Shown here piece by piece: positions 27,939 to 36,974 of a stretch of DNA of 64,000 bases. The first letter of the stretch is position 1. Every line of letters starts with the position of its first letter. This DNA comes from Roseobacter sp. GAI101 (GTDB lineage Bacteria > Pseudomonadota > Alphaproteobacteria > Rhodobacterales > Rhodobacteraceae). The stretch spans positions 3,150,929-3,214,928 of the forward strand of contig NZ_DS999213.1 in assembly GCF_000156335.1 (NCBI RefSeq). Reading direction: 5' to 3'. The notes beneath the pieces are model-generated. The model was given only the letters and a program-made list of their open reading frames with translations, was not told the DNA's origin and searched no databases. Both the position numbers and the translations under genes were made by a program.

Positions 27939-29417
27939 TTAGCCCGGCCCGATCATGAAGCAGCTGACGTTGCGTGCAGCCAACCGGCGGCAAGCCATAT
28001 CGGCTGTTTCGCGGGTCATGCCGAGGAAATTCGCGTCAAACCCCTGGGGCCGCCGCACGACTTTGCGCAACGTGCCGTCCAGCGTCGACATTTCGGTCAG
28101 CGCGGTTTTCAGCAACACCTTTTCAGCAGCGTAGCGGCTGGGGTAACGGCCCACGTTGACGCCCCAGTGGCGTCCGCCGGAGGTCGATACTCGGGTGATG
28201 ACTTCAGGTGCGGCGGGGGCCTTTTGGGTCTTGGTCGGTGTGATTGCAGCCAGCAGCGATTTCGGCCGAAGCGAAGGGCGGATCGACACGCCGCCGAGGC
28301 TGGCGACCTTCACGACCTCTTCCTCGGGTGCGGATGGCGCGGCTGCCACGGCTTCCTGCAGCGCGGCGGTAATGTCGGAATTCAGAACGGGCGACGTTTC
28401 CGGCGTGACCTGCGCAACGGTCACGACAACCGGTGCTTCGCTTACGGGCCGCAGCACGGGCCGTTTCGATGTGGTCACGGCCCCGATCAGGCGGATCGTC
28501 TTGCCCGCAGCGCCAGCGGTCGTACCGCTGGCGACAACGACATCTTCGACATCTGCATAGACAGGCTTCGCCGGTTTTTGCAGCGGTGCCTTGGACGGGG
28601 CGCGGCGAAAGCCCAGATCCATCAGCTCGGCGACCTTTGCGTTGCGCGCCGATGTCGATGTGCCTCCGAAAACGGTCACGATGACGCGTTCATTGCCGCG
28701 CTCGGCAGAGGCGACCAGATTGAAGCCTGCGGCGCGGGTGTAGCCGGTCTTGATGCCATCAGCGCCTTTGTAGGACGACAGGAAACGACGGTTGGTATGG
28801 CTGACCTTGCGCACGCCGGCGTCTGCCGTGATGCGCGAGAACAAGTTGTAATACTCGGGGAAATCATAAAGCAGGTGACGCCCCATCATCGTCATGTCGC
28901 GGGCGGTGGACATGTGCCCTGCCTCGGTCAGGCCGTGGGCGTTTTTGAAGGTGGTCTTGGTCATCCCAAGGGCCTTGGCCGTGCGGTTCATGCGCCGGGC
29001 GAATTTCGCCTCGGATCCTTCAATCGCTTCGCCGATGGCAGTCGCGGCGTCATTCGCGGATTTCACCGCTGCGGCGCGGATTAGGTAGCGCAGCGCAATC
29101 GTCTGCCCGGATTTCAGACCAAGCTTGCTGGGCGGTTCAGAGGCGGCGTGGCTGGAGATTTTCACCTGGCTATCCAGCGAGATTTCGCCGCGTTTGATTG
29201 CCTCGAATGCGATGTAGAGCGTCATCATCTTTGTCAGGGAGGCCGGATGCAGTCGCGTCTCTGCGTTGCGCGAATGCAACACCTCGCCAGAGCGTGCGTC
29301 GATCACATAGGCCGCATAGGGGGCGGCTAACGCGCTAAGCGGGAGGACCACAAGGATCCATACTGCCGCAAGAATAAATAGCCCATAACGGGCCGGCTGC
29401 ATGCGCCGCGCTCTCAT
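27939..29417 (-). CDS. D-alanyl-D-alanine carboxypeptidase with SPOR domain
   Basis: A low-molecular-mass penicillin-binding protein of 492 residues. A signal peptide (FILAAVWILVVLPLSALA) precedes the catalytic SLTK (Ser60 to Lys63), SAN in VKSANDAAT and KTG in IKTGYTRAAG, the three peptidase S11 motifs. After a Pro/Val/Ala-rich linker a C-terminal SPOR domain (HWGVNVGRYPSRYAAEKVL) should bind denuded glycan at the septum. The enzyme trims stem pentapeptides in the periplasm. The start could be 29417 or the Met codon at 29402. It converges with yejF. Confidence 0.93.
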   Translation of the reverse strand: MRARRMQPARYGLFILAAVWILVVLPLSALAAPYAAYVIDARSGEVLHSRNAETRLHPASLTKMMTLYIAFEAIKRGEISLDSQVKISSHAASEPPSKLGLKSGQTIALRYLIRAAAVKSANDAATAIGEAIEGSEAKFARRMNRTAKALGMTKTTFKNAHGLTEAGHMSTARDMTMMGRHLLYDFPEYYNLFSRITADAGVRKVSHTNRRFLSSYKGADGIKTGYTRAAGFNLVASAERGNERVIVTVFGGTSTSARNAKVAELMDLGFRRAPSKAPLQKPAKPVYADVEDVVVASGTTAGAAGKTIRLIGAVTTSKRPVLRPVSEAPVVVTVAQVTPETSPVLNSDITAALQEAVAAAPSAPEEEVVKVASLGGVSIRPSLRPKSLLAAITPTKTQKAPAAPEVITRVSTSGGRHWGVNVGRYPSRYAAEKVLLKTALTEMSTLDGTLRKVVRRPQGFDANFLGMTRETADMACRRLAARNVSCFMIGPG

Positions 29418-29658
29418 AATAACTGCCTTTGCTCTGCCTCGGACCGCCGATTTTTCGACTGGCCACTGTTTATTAGAAACAGGCTACCACAGGTCGATTA
29501 ACCAAGAAACCCGTTGTCTTGCAGCAGGGGCAGAAAAGATGAAAGGGGCACATTCCACATCTAGCGGCCGCCAAATTTTTGACCACTACAGGGGCGATTG
29601 TGGCGGAAATGTGGCGGCGGTGGGGCGCAATTGGAAAGAATCTGACAGGTGACAGTTT

Positions 29659-30360
29659 TCAGGTGATTTGGTCCAGAACACCCTCAAGTTCGGCAAGCTG
29701 GGTGATCTGCTTGAACCGGTCGGAGTGATGCGGCGTCGGTGCATGTTCCAGCGCCCAGGTCACCCCGTGGGGGACATGAACGCCCCAGCCACCGGCCTTG
29801 ATCATGGGCACCACGTCCGATTTCAACGAATTGCCCACCATCAGACCTTGCGTGGGGCCACGCCCGTGCTGGTCGAAGATGCGCGCATAGACTTCGGGGG
29901 TCTTGTCCGACACGATCTCGATCGCGGAGAACATGCCGCGCAATCCGGATTCCGCCAGTTTACGTTCCTGGTCGAGCAAATCGCCCTTGGTGATCAGCAC
30001 AAGACGGTAGTGATCCTGCAAGGATTCCAGGGTTTCCTGCGCATGGGGCAGCAGTTCGACAGGGTGGGCCAGCATATCGCGGCCGGCCGCCATGATTTCG
30101 GCAATGACCGATGCGGGCACGCGCCCTCCGGTCACGTCAATGGCGGTTTCGATCATCGACAGGGTGAAGCCTTTGATGCCAAACCCGTAATGCGGGATAT
30201 TGCGGCGCTCTGCCTCAAGCAGGCGGTCCATCAGGGTGTCCGGGTCAGTATGGTCGCGCAGCAGGTCGGCAAACATGCCTTGGGTCAGGACAAAGAAGCG
30301 TTCATTGTGCCAAAGCGTGTCATCGGCATCAAACCCGATGGTCGTAACGTGATCGGTCAT
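29659..30360 (-). CDS. HAD family hydrolase
   Basis: The 233-residue protein begins with the HAD motif [10 protein letters not shown] (nucleophile and acid Asp), then motif II VLITKGD, and motif III/IV around [13 protein letters not shown] and [17 protein letters not shown]. The cap region matches YjjG/phosphoglycolate-phosphatase-like members. The substrate is likely a small phosphomonoester but cannot be read from sequence. It is transcribed away from clpS, with 90 bp between the two starts. Confidence 0.86.
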   Translation of the reverse strand: MTDHVTTIGFDADDTLWHNERFFVLTQGMFADLLRDHTDPDTLMDRLLEAERRNIPHYGFGIKGFTLSMIETAIDVTGGRVPASVIAEIMAAGRDMLAHPVELLPHAQETLESLQDHYRLVLITKGDLLDQERKLAESGLRGMFSAIEIVSDKTPEVYARIFDQHGRGPTQGLMVGNSLKSDVVPMIKAGGWGVHVPHGVTWALEHAPTPHHSDRFKQITQLAELEGVLDQIT

Positions 30361-30450
30361 CTTTGGCCCTGCCTCTTTTCTAATTCTGCATTCAGGTTAT
30401 ATAGACGGTCATACGACTCACTTGAAACCTTTGTACACGCAGGAGCAGCA

Positions 30451-30792
30451 ATGCGCCTTGATGATCTGATGATGGCGGGCAAAGACCGGGACGACGACGA
30501 AACCGATCTGTTGACCAAGACCAAACCCAAGACCAAACGGCCACCCTTGTACAAGGTGATGCTGCTGAATGATGATTTCACACCGATGGAATTCGTCGTG
30601 CACGTGTTGGAACGGTTCTTTGGCCTGAACCATGCGCAAGCGTTCGAGATCATGCTGACGGTCCACAAAAAGGGTCTGGCCGTGGTCGGTGTGTTCAGCC
30701 ACGAGATTGCAGAGACGAAGGTTGCCCAGGTCATGGATTTTGCACGGCGGCACCAGCATCCGCTGCAATGCACCATGGAAAAGGAAGAATAG
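30451..30792 (+). CDS. clpS: ATP-dependent Clp protease adaptor ClpS
   Basis: ClpS delivers N-degron proteins to ClpAP. The 113-residue product has a charged, flexible N-terminus ([19 protein letters not shown]) and the conserved core: [20 protein letters not shown], then the His/Met-lined pocket ([19 protein letters not shown]). AGGAG at 30441-30445 sits 5 bp before the ATG at 30451. The same frame is open far upstream, but only as antisense of the HAD gene. The methyltransferase gene follows 3 bp later, indicating one transcript. Confidence 0.95.
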   Translation: MRLDDLMMAGKDRDDDETDLLTKTKPKTKRPPLYKVMLLNDDFTPMEFVVHVLERFFGLNHAQAFEIMLTVHKKGLAVVGVFSHEIAETKVAQVMDFARRHQHPLQCTMEKEE

Positions 30793-30795
30793 CGC

Positions 30796-31788
30796 GTGAT
30801 TGATTCACGTTTGCAGCTGGCGCTGGATGGCGGCGGCCTTGATTTACCGGCTGAAGGAACGATTGCCGTTTTCCAGCCGCCCCGTGATGCTGATTTGCCC
30901 GGTCTCGACAAGGACCGCGTGCAGATCATTCATGATTTCAAACCGGACTATGATGCCTGGACTGCGCGCGGCTATGACGTGGTGCGCACGGTCAAGGACC
31001 GCTATGCCGCCTGCATCGTCTGCCTGCCGCGTGCCAAGGCCGAAGCCCGTGTGCTGATCGCCAAGGCCTGCGAGGTCAGTGACGGTGTGGTCGTTATCGA
31101 CGGTCAGAAAACCGATGGTGTCGACAGCATCCTGCGCGAAATGCGCGCGCGTGTGACGATACAGGGGCCGATTTCAAAAGCACATGGCAAGATGTTCTGG
31201 ATCTCGGATCCGGCGGCGGATTTCTTTGTGGATTGGGCTCAGGGGCCAAGCTTGACCGAAGGCGGGTTCTGGACCGCACCGGGGGTGTTTTCGGCAGATG
31301 GCGTCGATCTTGCGTCGGCGTTGCTGGTCGATGCGCTGCCCGAAAAGCTGGGTGCACAGGTCGCTGATCTGGGCGCAGGCTGGGGGTTCCTGTCGGCACA
31401 TGTGCTGACCCGTCCGGCTGTTGAAAAACTTTATTTGGTCGAAGCAGGGCATCTTGCCCTGGAATGCGCGCGGCGCAATGTGGCCGATGATCGCGCTGAA
31501 TTTCTGTGGGAGGACGCCACCACCTGGCAGGCCCCGCACCGTCTGGATGCGGTCGTGATGAACCCGCCGTTCCACACCGGTCGCGCGGCTGAACCGCAGA
31601 TCGGTCAGGCCTTTGTCACGGCGGCCGCACGGATGCTGTCGGCGCAAGGCAAGCTGTGGATGGTGGCCAACCGTCATCTGCCCTATGAGGCCGAGTTGAA
31701 AACGCGTTTTGCCCATGTCGAGGAAATCGGCGGCGACGCCCGGTTCAAGCTGTTTCATGCAGCACGACCGCTGCGCAAACGTCGCTAA
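30796..31788 (+). CDS. RsmC/RlmG-type class I SAM methyltransferase
   Basis: This 330-residue protein has two tandem methyltransferase-like halves. The C-terminal one holds the SAM motif VADLGAGWGFLSAHVL and the catalytic NPPFHTG motif of rRNA guanine N2-methyltransferases (16S G1207 by RsmC, 23S G1835 by RlmG). The N-terminal half (YDVVRTVKDRYAACIVCLPR) is the degenerate copy these enzymes carry. It starts with GTG at 30796, 3 bp after clpS. Which rRNA site is modified cannot be decided from sequence alone. Confidence 0.85.
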   Translation: MIDSRLQLALDGGGLDLPAEGTIAVFQPPRDADLPGLDKDRVQIIHDFKPDYDAWTARGYDVVRTVKDRYAACIVCLPRAKAEARVLIAKACEVSDGVVVIDGQKTDGVDSILREMRARVTIQGPISKAHGKMFWISDPAADFFVDWAQGPSLTEGGFWTAPGVFSADGVDLASALLVDALPEKLGAQVADLGAGWGFLSAHVLTRPAVEKLYLVEAGHLALECARRNVADDRAEFLWEDATTWQAPHRLDAVVMNPPFHTGRAAEPQIGQAFVTAAARMLSAQGKLWMVANRHLPYEAELKTRFAHVEEIGGDARFKLFHAARPLRKRR

Positions 31789-31817
31789 GCTTTGCTTGGC
31801 TTGATAAGGAACCAGTC

Positions 31818-32618
31818 ATGTCTTTTTCGATCAAGGGTAAGAACGTCATAGTGACGGGGGCGGCCAATGGCATCGGGCTCGCGATTGCGCGCCAGTTTGC
31901 GGACAAGGGTGCCAACGTGATGTGCGCCGATACGGACGAAAAAGCGCTGGCCGAGGAATGGGGCAGCGCCAAGGAGGACGGCAACGTCCGCTTTTTCGCC
32001 GGTGATCTGCGTGAAAGACTGACAATCGCCAACCTTGTCTCGGCCACCATCGATGCGTTTGACGCGGTCGACGTGCTGGTCAATGCCTCGCGGCATTTTC
32101 AGCCGACGGATGCGTTGGACAGTGACGACATCAGCGTTGAAACCTTGTGGCAGGAAAACGTGATGACCGCGTTGCAGCTTACGCAACAGGTCGCGAAGCG
32201 GATGATCAAACAGGCCGAAGACAAGGCCGAGGGCAGCGTCGGCAGCATCATCAACCTGAGCTCGACCACCTCGCGGCACACGCGGCCCGAGTTGATGGCC
32301 TATTCGATGGCCGCCGCAGCGCTTGAGCAGATGACACGCTCAATGGCGCTGACGCTGGCACCGCACCGCATTCGCGTAAATGCCGTGGCATTCGGATCGG
32401 TGATGAGCGGGTCATTGAAAGCGTCGGTCGCGGACAACCGTGAATGGCGCGATGACATTCGCAGCCACACGCCGCTGGGCCGGATCGCATCGCCGTCGGA
32501 ATTGACCGACACGATCCAATATCTCGCAGCGGACAGTTCCAGCTTTATGACCGGCGAGGTCATCGTGGTTGATGGCGGGCGGTCGTTGCTGGATGCGGTA
32601 GATGCCCCGGCGCACTAG
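31818..32618 (+). CDS. SDR-family protein lacking the catalytic lysine
   Basis: The Rossmann motif TGAANGIG at 13-20 and the overall length (266 residues) are those of a classical short-chain dehydrogenase. The NLSST segment supplies the usual Ser. At the active site, however, Tyr162 is followed by SMAA, so the YxxxK lysine is replaced by Ala166. The C-terminal TGEVIVVDGGRSL motif is intact. The loss of Lys suggests altered or absent oxidoreductase activity with NAD(P) binding retained. It lies 29 bp after the methyltransferase and 89 bp before hemF, so it could be cotranscribed with either. Confidence 0.8.
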   Translation: MSFSIKGKNVIVTGAANGIGLAIARQFADKGANVMCADTDEKALAEEWGSAKEDGNVRFFAGDLRERLTIANLVSATIDAFDAVDVLVNASRHFQPTDALDSDDISVETLWQENVMTALQLTQQVAKRMIKQAEDKAEGSVGSIINLSSTTSRHTRPELMAYSMAAAALEQMTRSMALTLAPHRIRVNAVAFGSVMSGSLKASVADNREWRDDIRSHTPLGRIASPSELTDTIQYLAADSSSFMTGEVIVVDGGRSLLDAVDAPAH

Positions 32619-32707
32619 GCACGGGGCAGCGCATTGACCTTCGCTGGATCGCCCGGGCAAATTGCCGTGGCGACGTGGTTGGCGCAGACAAATAGGGCAG
32701 AGGGCTG

Positions 32708-33601
32708 ATGACACAGAGTTTCTACACCGAAAAGACCCGCGCGGCAGCGTGGTTTCGTGAACTGCGCGATCAGATCGTCAGTGCCTTTGAAGGCTTGGAG
32801 AACAATCACGTTTCCGGGCCGATGGCCGATGCGGCACCGGGGGCGTTCGAGGTGACCAAGACGACCCGGACCAGCGAAGACGGGTCCGACGCGGGGGGCG
32901 GTCTGATGAGCGTGATGCGCGGTGGCCGCGTGTTTGAGAAGGTCGGAGTAAATATTTCCACCGTCTACGGCACACTTGGTGAACGCGCGCAGCATGCGAT
33001 GGCGGCCCGCAAAGGCATTCCGGGAATGAAAGATGATCCGCGGTTCTGGGCGTCGGGGATCAGCCTTGTCGCGCATATGCAAAACCCCCACGCGCCGGCG
33101 GTTCACATGAATACACGTATGTTCTGGACGCCCCATGCGTGGTGGTTCGGCGGCGGGTCGGATTTGAACCCCTGCATCGAATATGCCGAGGACACGGCGC
33201 ATTTCCATGATCAGCAAAAGGCGCATCTGGATCCCCACGGGGACGCGTTTTATCCCAAGCTCAAGGCCTGGGCGGACGAGTATTTCTATATACCGCACCG
33301 CAACCGCGCCCGGGGCGTGGGGGGCATCTTTATGGATGATCACTGCACGGGAGATTGGGAGGCCGACTTTGCGCTGACCCACGATATCGGGCGCGCCTTC
33401 CTGCCGGCTTATCTGCCTTTGGTGGAAAAGCGGAAAGCGCAGGATTGGAATGAAGCGGATAAGGACGCGCAGTTGGTGCATCGCGGGCTCTATGCCGAAT
33501 ATAATCTGGTTTATGACCGGGGCACAAAATTCGGGCTCGAGACCGGGCATGATGCGAATGCCGTGTTGATGAGTTTGCCACCTTTGGCGAAATGGGTCTG
33601 A
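32708..33601 (+). CDS. hemF: Oxygen-dependent coproporphyrinogen III oxidase
   Basis: HemF (297 residues) decarboxylates two propionates of coproporphyrinogen III to give protoporphyrinogen IX with O2. Recognisable blocks include GGGLMSVMRGGRVFEKVGVN, the FGGGSDLNPCIEY signature, GVGGIFMDDH and the C-terminal NLVYDRGTKFGLETG. It points to aerobic heme synthesis. hemC and hemE lie within 3 kb, though on different transcripts. A terminator at 33676-33709 follows. Confidence 0.96.
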   Translation: MTQSFYTEKTRAAAWFRELRDQIVSAFEGLENNHVSGPMADAAPGAFEVTKTTRTSEDGSDAGGGLMSVMRGGRVFEKVGVNISTVYGTLGERAQHAMAARKGIPGMKDDPRFWASGISLVAHMQNPHAPAVHMNTRMFWTPHAWWFGGGSDLNPCIEYAEDTAHFHDQQKAHLDPHGDAFYPKLKAWADEYFYIPHRNRARGVGGIFMDDHCTGDWEADFALTHDIGRAFLPAYLPLVEKRKAQDWNEADKDAQLVHRGLYAEYNLVYDRGTKFGLETGHDANAVLMSLPPLAKWV

Positions 33602-33612
33602 TCGGGTAAAGA

Positions 33613-33665
33613 GGGGGCCAGCCCCCGCCCTGCGGGCTCCCCCGGGATTTAGGTCCATTTGGAAT
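33613..33665. repeat. Gene-end palindromic repeat
   Basis: Two adjacent small stems (GGGGGC/GCCCCC at 33613-33626 and GCCC/GGGC at 33627-33637) are followed by CTCCCCCGGGATTTAGG and CCATTTGG. The right part resembles elements at 54908-54960 and 57765-57800, which share a CTCC-CGGG core, an A/T tract and a CCAGA-like end. I read it as one copy of a dispersed 3'-end repeat. Confidence 0.55.
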
Positions 33666-33675
33666 ATTCAATGTG

Positions 33676-33709
33676 AAAAGCCCCCCGACCGCTTGGTCGA
33701 GGGGCTTTT
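33676..33709. terminator. Bidirectional terminator between hemF and the fasciclin gene
   Basis: AAAAGCCCC pairs with GGGGCTTTT, and CGACC with GGTCG inside, with one C-A mismatch and a GCTT loop. A- and T-runs on both sides suit termination of both converging transcripts. Confidence 0.88.
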
Positions 33710-33736
33710 GCGTTTAGGTTTTGGTCAGATCAAAGC

Positions 33737-34306
33737 TTAATGCTTTGGCAGGAACACACCACCGGTTTGGTGGATTACGCCATTCGACTGCTTCACGTCA
33801 GCAATCTCGACGAAGGCCGCATTGCTGTTTTCGTCCAGCAGTTTCAGCATGCCTTCTTCTATGGACGCCTGAATCACGCAACCGCCCAGGGTGTCGATGT
33901 CATGGCTGCCGCCGCCCGCTGCGACCATGGCCAGCAACGCTTCGGACATTACTTCGCCGGATACCACGTGGCAGGTCAGGATCTTTGTCAGCTCTTCCTT
34001 GTTTTCGGGCTTGAGCAGCATCTCGACTGCGCCTGGCTCAAGACGGTCGAAGGCTTCGTTGGTGGGGGCGAATACTGTGAACGGGCCTTCGCCGGACAGC
34101 GTTTCGACCAGACCGGCAGCTTTCACGGCCGCGACCAAGGTGGTGTGGTCGGCAGAGTTCATCGCGTTTTCAACGATGTTCATTTCGGTGGACATTTCTG
34201 CGCCGCCAACCATCGAGTTTTTCATGGCGTGGGCATCTGCAAATGCGGCCCCGGTTGTCAGGGCGAGGGCTGCTGTGGCTGTCATCATCTTTTTGGTAAA
34301 AGTCAT
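33737..34306 (-). CDS. Secreted fasciclin-domain protein
   Basis: After a signal peptide (MMTATAALALTTGAAFADA) the 189-residue protein is a single FAS1 domain. The first block is VAAVKAAGLVETLSGEGPFT, followed by VFAPTNEAFDRL (H1-type) and a second block, CHVVSGEVMSEALL, ending with the NGVIHQTGGVFLP box. FAS1 proteins of this kind are secreted and often adhesive; the exact role is unknown. The ATG at 34306 has AGGAG 6 bp upstream; the longer frame from 34357 would disrupt the signal peptide. Confidence 0.9.
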   Translation of the reverse strand: MTFTKKMMTATAALALTTGAAFADAHAMKNSMVGGAEMSTEMNIVENAMNSADHTTLVAAVKAAGLVETLSGEGPFTVFAPTNEAFDRLEPGAVEMLLKPENKEELTKILTCHVVSGEVMSEALLAMVAAGGGSHDIDTLGGCVIQASIEEGMLKLLDENSNAAFVEIADVKQSNGVIHQTGGVFLPKH

Positions 34307-34401
34307 GGTGTACTCCTGATAATCATTAAAGCTTGGTAGGCGGTTATGATTGAACAACGCGGCGTACAGGCAAATGGTTTCATCAAATTCGAAATAATGC
34401 G

Positions 34402-35361
34402 TTAGCCTTGCTTTGTCGCGTGCCAGTCGAAGAAGTTCGGCCCGGCCTGGGACAGCAGTTCCCTTGCAAGGTCCACGCCCATTTGCCCCCCGTCACCGAT
34501 AGGGCCGCTGCGGTCTCCGGAGATCACTTCCGAGCCATCAGGGCGCAGGACTTCGCCGCGCAGGTGCAGGGTGTCACCGTCGAGCGTGGCAAGGCCGGCG
34601 ATCGGGGTTTCGCACGAGCCGTCGAGCGTGAGCAGAAAGGCGCGCTCCGCGATCAGGCGTTGGCCCGTGGGCGTGTCATGTATCGCAGCGAGCAGGGCTT
34701 CGGTATCCAGATCACCTGCGCGCCTTTCAATGCCGATGGCTCCCTGGGCCACCGCGGGCAGCATGTCGGTGTCGTCGATCGGGGTGGCGGGGACATTTTC
34801 CATGCCCAAGCGGTTCAGGCCCGCCATGGCAAGGAAGGTACATTCGGCCACGCCATCAGCAAGCTTGCGCAGGCGCGTTTGCACGTTGCCGCGGAATTCG
34901 ACGACCTGCAGATCGGGGCGCTTGTGCAGCAACTGTGCGCGGCGGCGCAGGCTTGAGGTGCCGACGACGGCCCCTTCGGTCAGTTGGTCCAGCGCGGACA
35001 TCAGGGGCGCGACAAAGGCGTCACGCGGGTCTTCGCGCGGCAGATATGTATCCAGCAAAAGGCCGCCGGGCTGGACCGTCGGCATGTCTTTCATCGAATG
35101 CACGGCGATGTCGATCTTGCCCGCCAGCAGGTCTTCTTCGATCTCGCGGGTGAACAGGCCTTTGCCGCCAATTTCCTTGAGCGGGCGATCCTGGATCATA
35201 TCCCCGGTCACCTTGATCACCACAATCTCGAACGCTGTCAGGGGCAGATCAAAGGCGGCGGACAGGCGCGCGCGGGTCTCGACCGCTTGGGCCATCGCGA
35301 GGGGGGAGCCGCGGGTACCGATGCGCAGGGGGTTCTGAGGGGTAGGCAAGGTCAAGGTCAT
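34402..35361 (-). CDS. hemC: Hydroxymethylbilane synthase
   Basis: HemC (porphobilinogen deaminase, 319 residues from the ATG at 35361) joins four porphobilinogens into hydroxymethylbilane. Visible are the N-terminal LRIGTRGSPLAMAQA, the KEIGGKGLFTREIE segment, the SMKDMPT motif containing the catalytic Asp region, and the cofactor Cys in LDGSCETPIAG that carries the dipyrromethane. The frame remains open to 35502, but residues before TLTLPTPQ are not family-like. It is divergent from hemE; the two share a promoter region of about 110 bp. Confidence 0.96.
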   Translation of the reverse strand: MTLTLPTPQNPLRIGTRGSPLAMAQAVETRARLSAAFDLPLTAFEIVVIKVTGDMIQDRPLKEIGGKGLFTREIEEDLLAGKIDIAVHSMKDMPTVQPGGLLLDTYLPREDPRDAFVAPLMSALDQLTEGAVVGTSSLRRRAQLLHKRPDLQVVEFRGNVQTRLRKLADGVAECTFLAMAGLNRLGMENVPATPIDDTDMLPAVAQGAIGIERRAGDLDTEALLAAIHDTPTGQRLIAERAFLLTLDGSCETPIAGLATLDGDTLHLRGEVLRPDGSEVISGDRSGPIGDGGQMGVDLARELLSQAGPNFFDWHATKQG

Positions 35362-35470
35362 CAAGTTCTCTTTGGGTAAGTCAATTTTGTGCGACAATGC
35401 GGCACCCGCGCCTTGACTTCCAGCCCCCACATCTTGACCTAAGGCAAAAGATTTCCTGAGGAGCCGACAT

Positions 35471-36520
35471 ATGGCGCAGACAACAGCCCCAACCAAAACC
35501 ATTTTGCGCGCCTTGGCGGGTGAAACGCTGGCGACGCCGCCGATCTGGATGATGCGGCAAGCCGGGCGTTACTTGCCCGAATACAAAGCCACACGGGCCG
35601 AGGCGGGGGATTTCCTGTCCCTGTGCTACAACCCTGATCTGGCGACCGAGGTGACCTTGCAGCCGATCCGGCGCTATGGGTTCGATGCAGCGATCCTGTT
35701 TGCGGATATTTTGCTGGTACCGCAGGCCCTGGGGGCTGACCTGTGGTTTGTCACGGGCGAAGGGCCACGATTGTCGACGGTCACAACGCAGGCGGATTTT
35801 GACAAGCTCAAGCCCGTTGACGCGATCCACGAGACCCTGAACCCGATCTATCAGACCGTACGCAACCTGGGGGGGGCCTTGCCGCCGGAAACGACGCTGA
35901 TCGGCTTTGCCGGGGCACCTTGGACCGTGGCGACCTATATGATCGCGGGACAGGGGACCAAAGACCAAGGGCCGGCGCATCAGTTGCGGATCAATGACAA
36001 TCCGTTGTTCGAATCGCTGCTGAACCTGATCACCAAGGCGACGATTGAATACATGTCGGCACAGATCGATGCCGGGGCCGAAGTCATGAAGATTTTCGAC
36101 AGCTGGGCCGGGTCGTTGTCGGGCGAGGCCTTCCAGAAATACGCGTTGGAGCCTGCGCGCGAGATCACGCAAGAACTGAAAAAGCGGCATCCCGGCATTC
36201 CGATCATCGGTTTCCCGCGCGAGGCAGGCGATCAGTACATCGGCTTTCACAGGGCGACCGGCGTTGATTGTGTGGCGCTTGATAATTCCGTGTCGGCAGA
36301 ATGGGCGGCGGCGAATGTTCAGGTTGACGGCTGCGTTCAGGGTAACCTTGCGTCACGCCATATGGTCACCGGCGGACAGGATCTGGTCGATGAGACGCGG
36401 GCCATCGTAAAGGCGTTTTCCAAAGGCCCGCATATCTTCAACCTCGGTCACGGGATCACCCCGGATGCCGATCCGGACAACGTCCAGTTGATGATTGATA
36501 CGGTTCGCGAAGCCGGTTGA
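35471..36520 (+). CDS. hemE: Uroporphyrinogen decarboxylase
   Basis: HemE (349 residues) removes the four acetate carboxyls of uroporphyrinogen III. Signature 1 [16 protein letters not shown] is near residue 25, and signature 2 is in the [14 protein letters not shown] block. The C-terminal [13 protein letters not shown] is conserved. GAGGAG lies 9 bp before the ATG. A CAU tRNA gene lies 62 bp downstream on the same strand. Confidence 0.97.
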   Translation: MAQTTAPTKTILRALAGETLATPPIWMMRQAGRYLPEYKATRAEAGDFLSLCYNPDLATEVTLQPIRRYGFDAAILFADILLVPQALGADLWFVTGEGPRLSTVTTQADFDKLKPVDAIHETLNPIYQTVRNLGGALPPETTLIGFAGAPWTVATYMIAGQGTKDQGPAHQLRINDNPLFESLLNLITKATIEYMSAQIDAGAEVMKIFDSWAGSLSGEAFQKYALEPAREITQELKKRHPGIPIIGFPREAGDQYIGFHRATGVDCVALDNSVSAEWAAANVQVDGCVQGNLASRHMVTGGQDLVDETRAIVKAFSKGPHIFNLGHGITPDADPDNVQLMIDTVREAG

Positions 36521-36582
36521 TGAAATTAGATTGGTTTTGGCCCTTGACGGGGGCCGACGCCCGTCATATTCGAAGCGCCGAT

Positions 36583-36659
<77 letters not shown>

Positions 36660-36974
36660 TCGCCCTCCTTCTGAATCTGCAGTGCAGCGGCCTGTTTCCG
36701 CTCTGGGGTGTGGCTGCCTGTCGGCTTTGCGCATTATAATGCGATCACAGGTCAAATAGTTTGACGCAAATATGCCTTGGGCCGTTAAGGTGCATGAAAG
36801 TGCAGCTTTTGTGGGCGCGAGCGTGATTGATAAAGCAGGGCTCTGAGACGAATTCACAAAATGGCCCAGAAAATTTGATGACAAGGATTGTTAGGTGGTC
36901 TAACAATTTGACGCAGGGGGACGTCGCGTCACTTGATCGAATTCAAGGACATGACGCACAGGGGGAGAAAAATA
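36660..36974 (+). other. Intergenic region before the TRAP operon
   Basis: About 315 bp hold the end of the tRNA transcript, the palindrome at 36887-36907 and presumably the TRAP operon promoter. A minus-strand open frame across the tRNA is an artefact of the antisense tRNA sequence. I see no gene here. Confidence 0.6.
36887..36907. promoter_or_regulatory. Perfect palindrome, GntR/FadR-like operator candidate
   Basis: Arms ATTGTTAG and CTAACAAT (8 bp each) flank GTGGT. The TTGT...ACAA ends fit the general TNGT-N-ACNA shape of FadR-subfamily GntR operators. It lies 67 bp before the TRAP binding-protein start. No GntR gene is in the window. Confidence 0.45.

Noticed and set aside
29401..29652. 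83-codon plus-strand frame in the gap between the carboxypeptidase and HAD genes
   Set aside because: No ribosome-binding site of note, overlaps the carboxypeptidase start, and no recognisable family; the gap is better read as promoter DNA.
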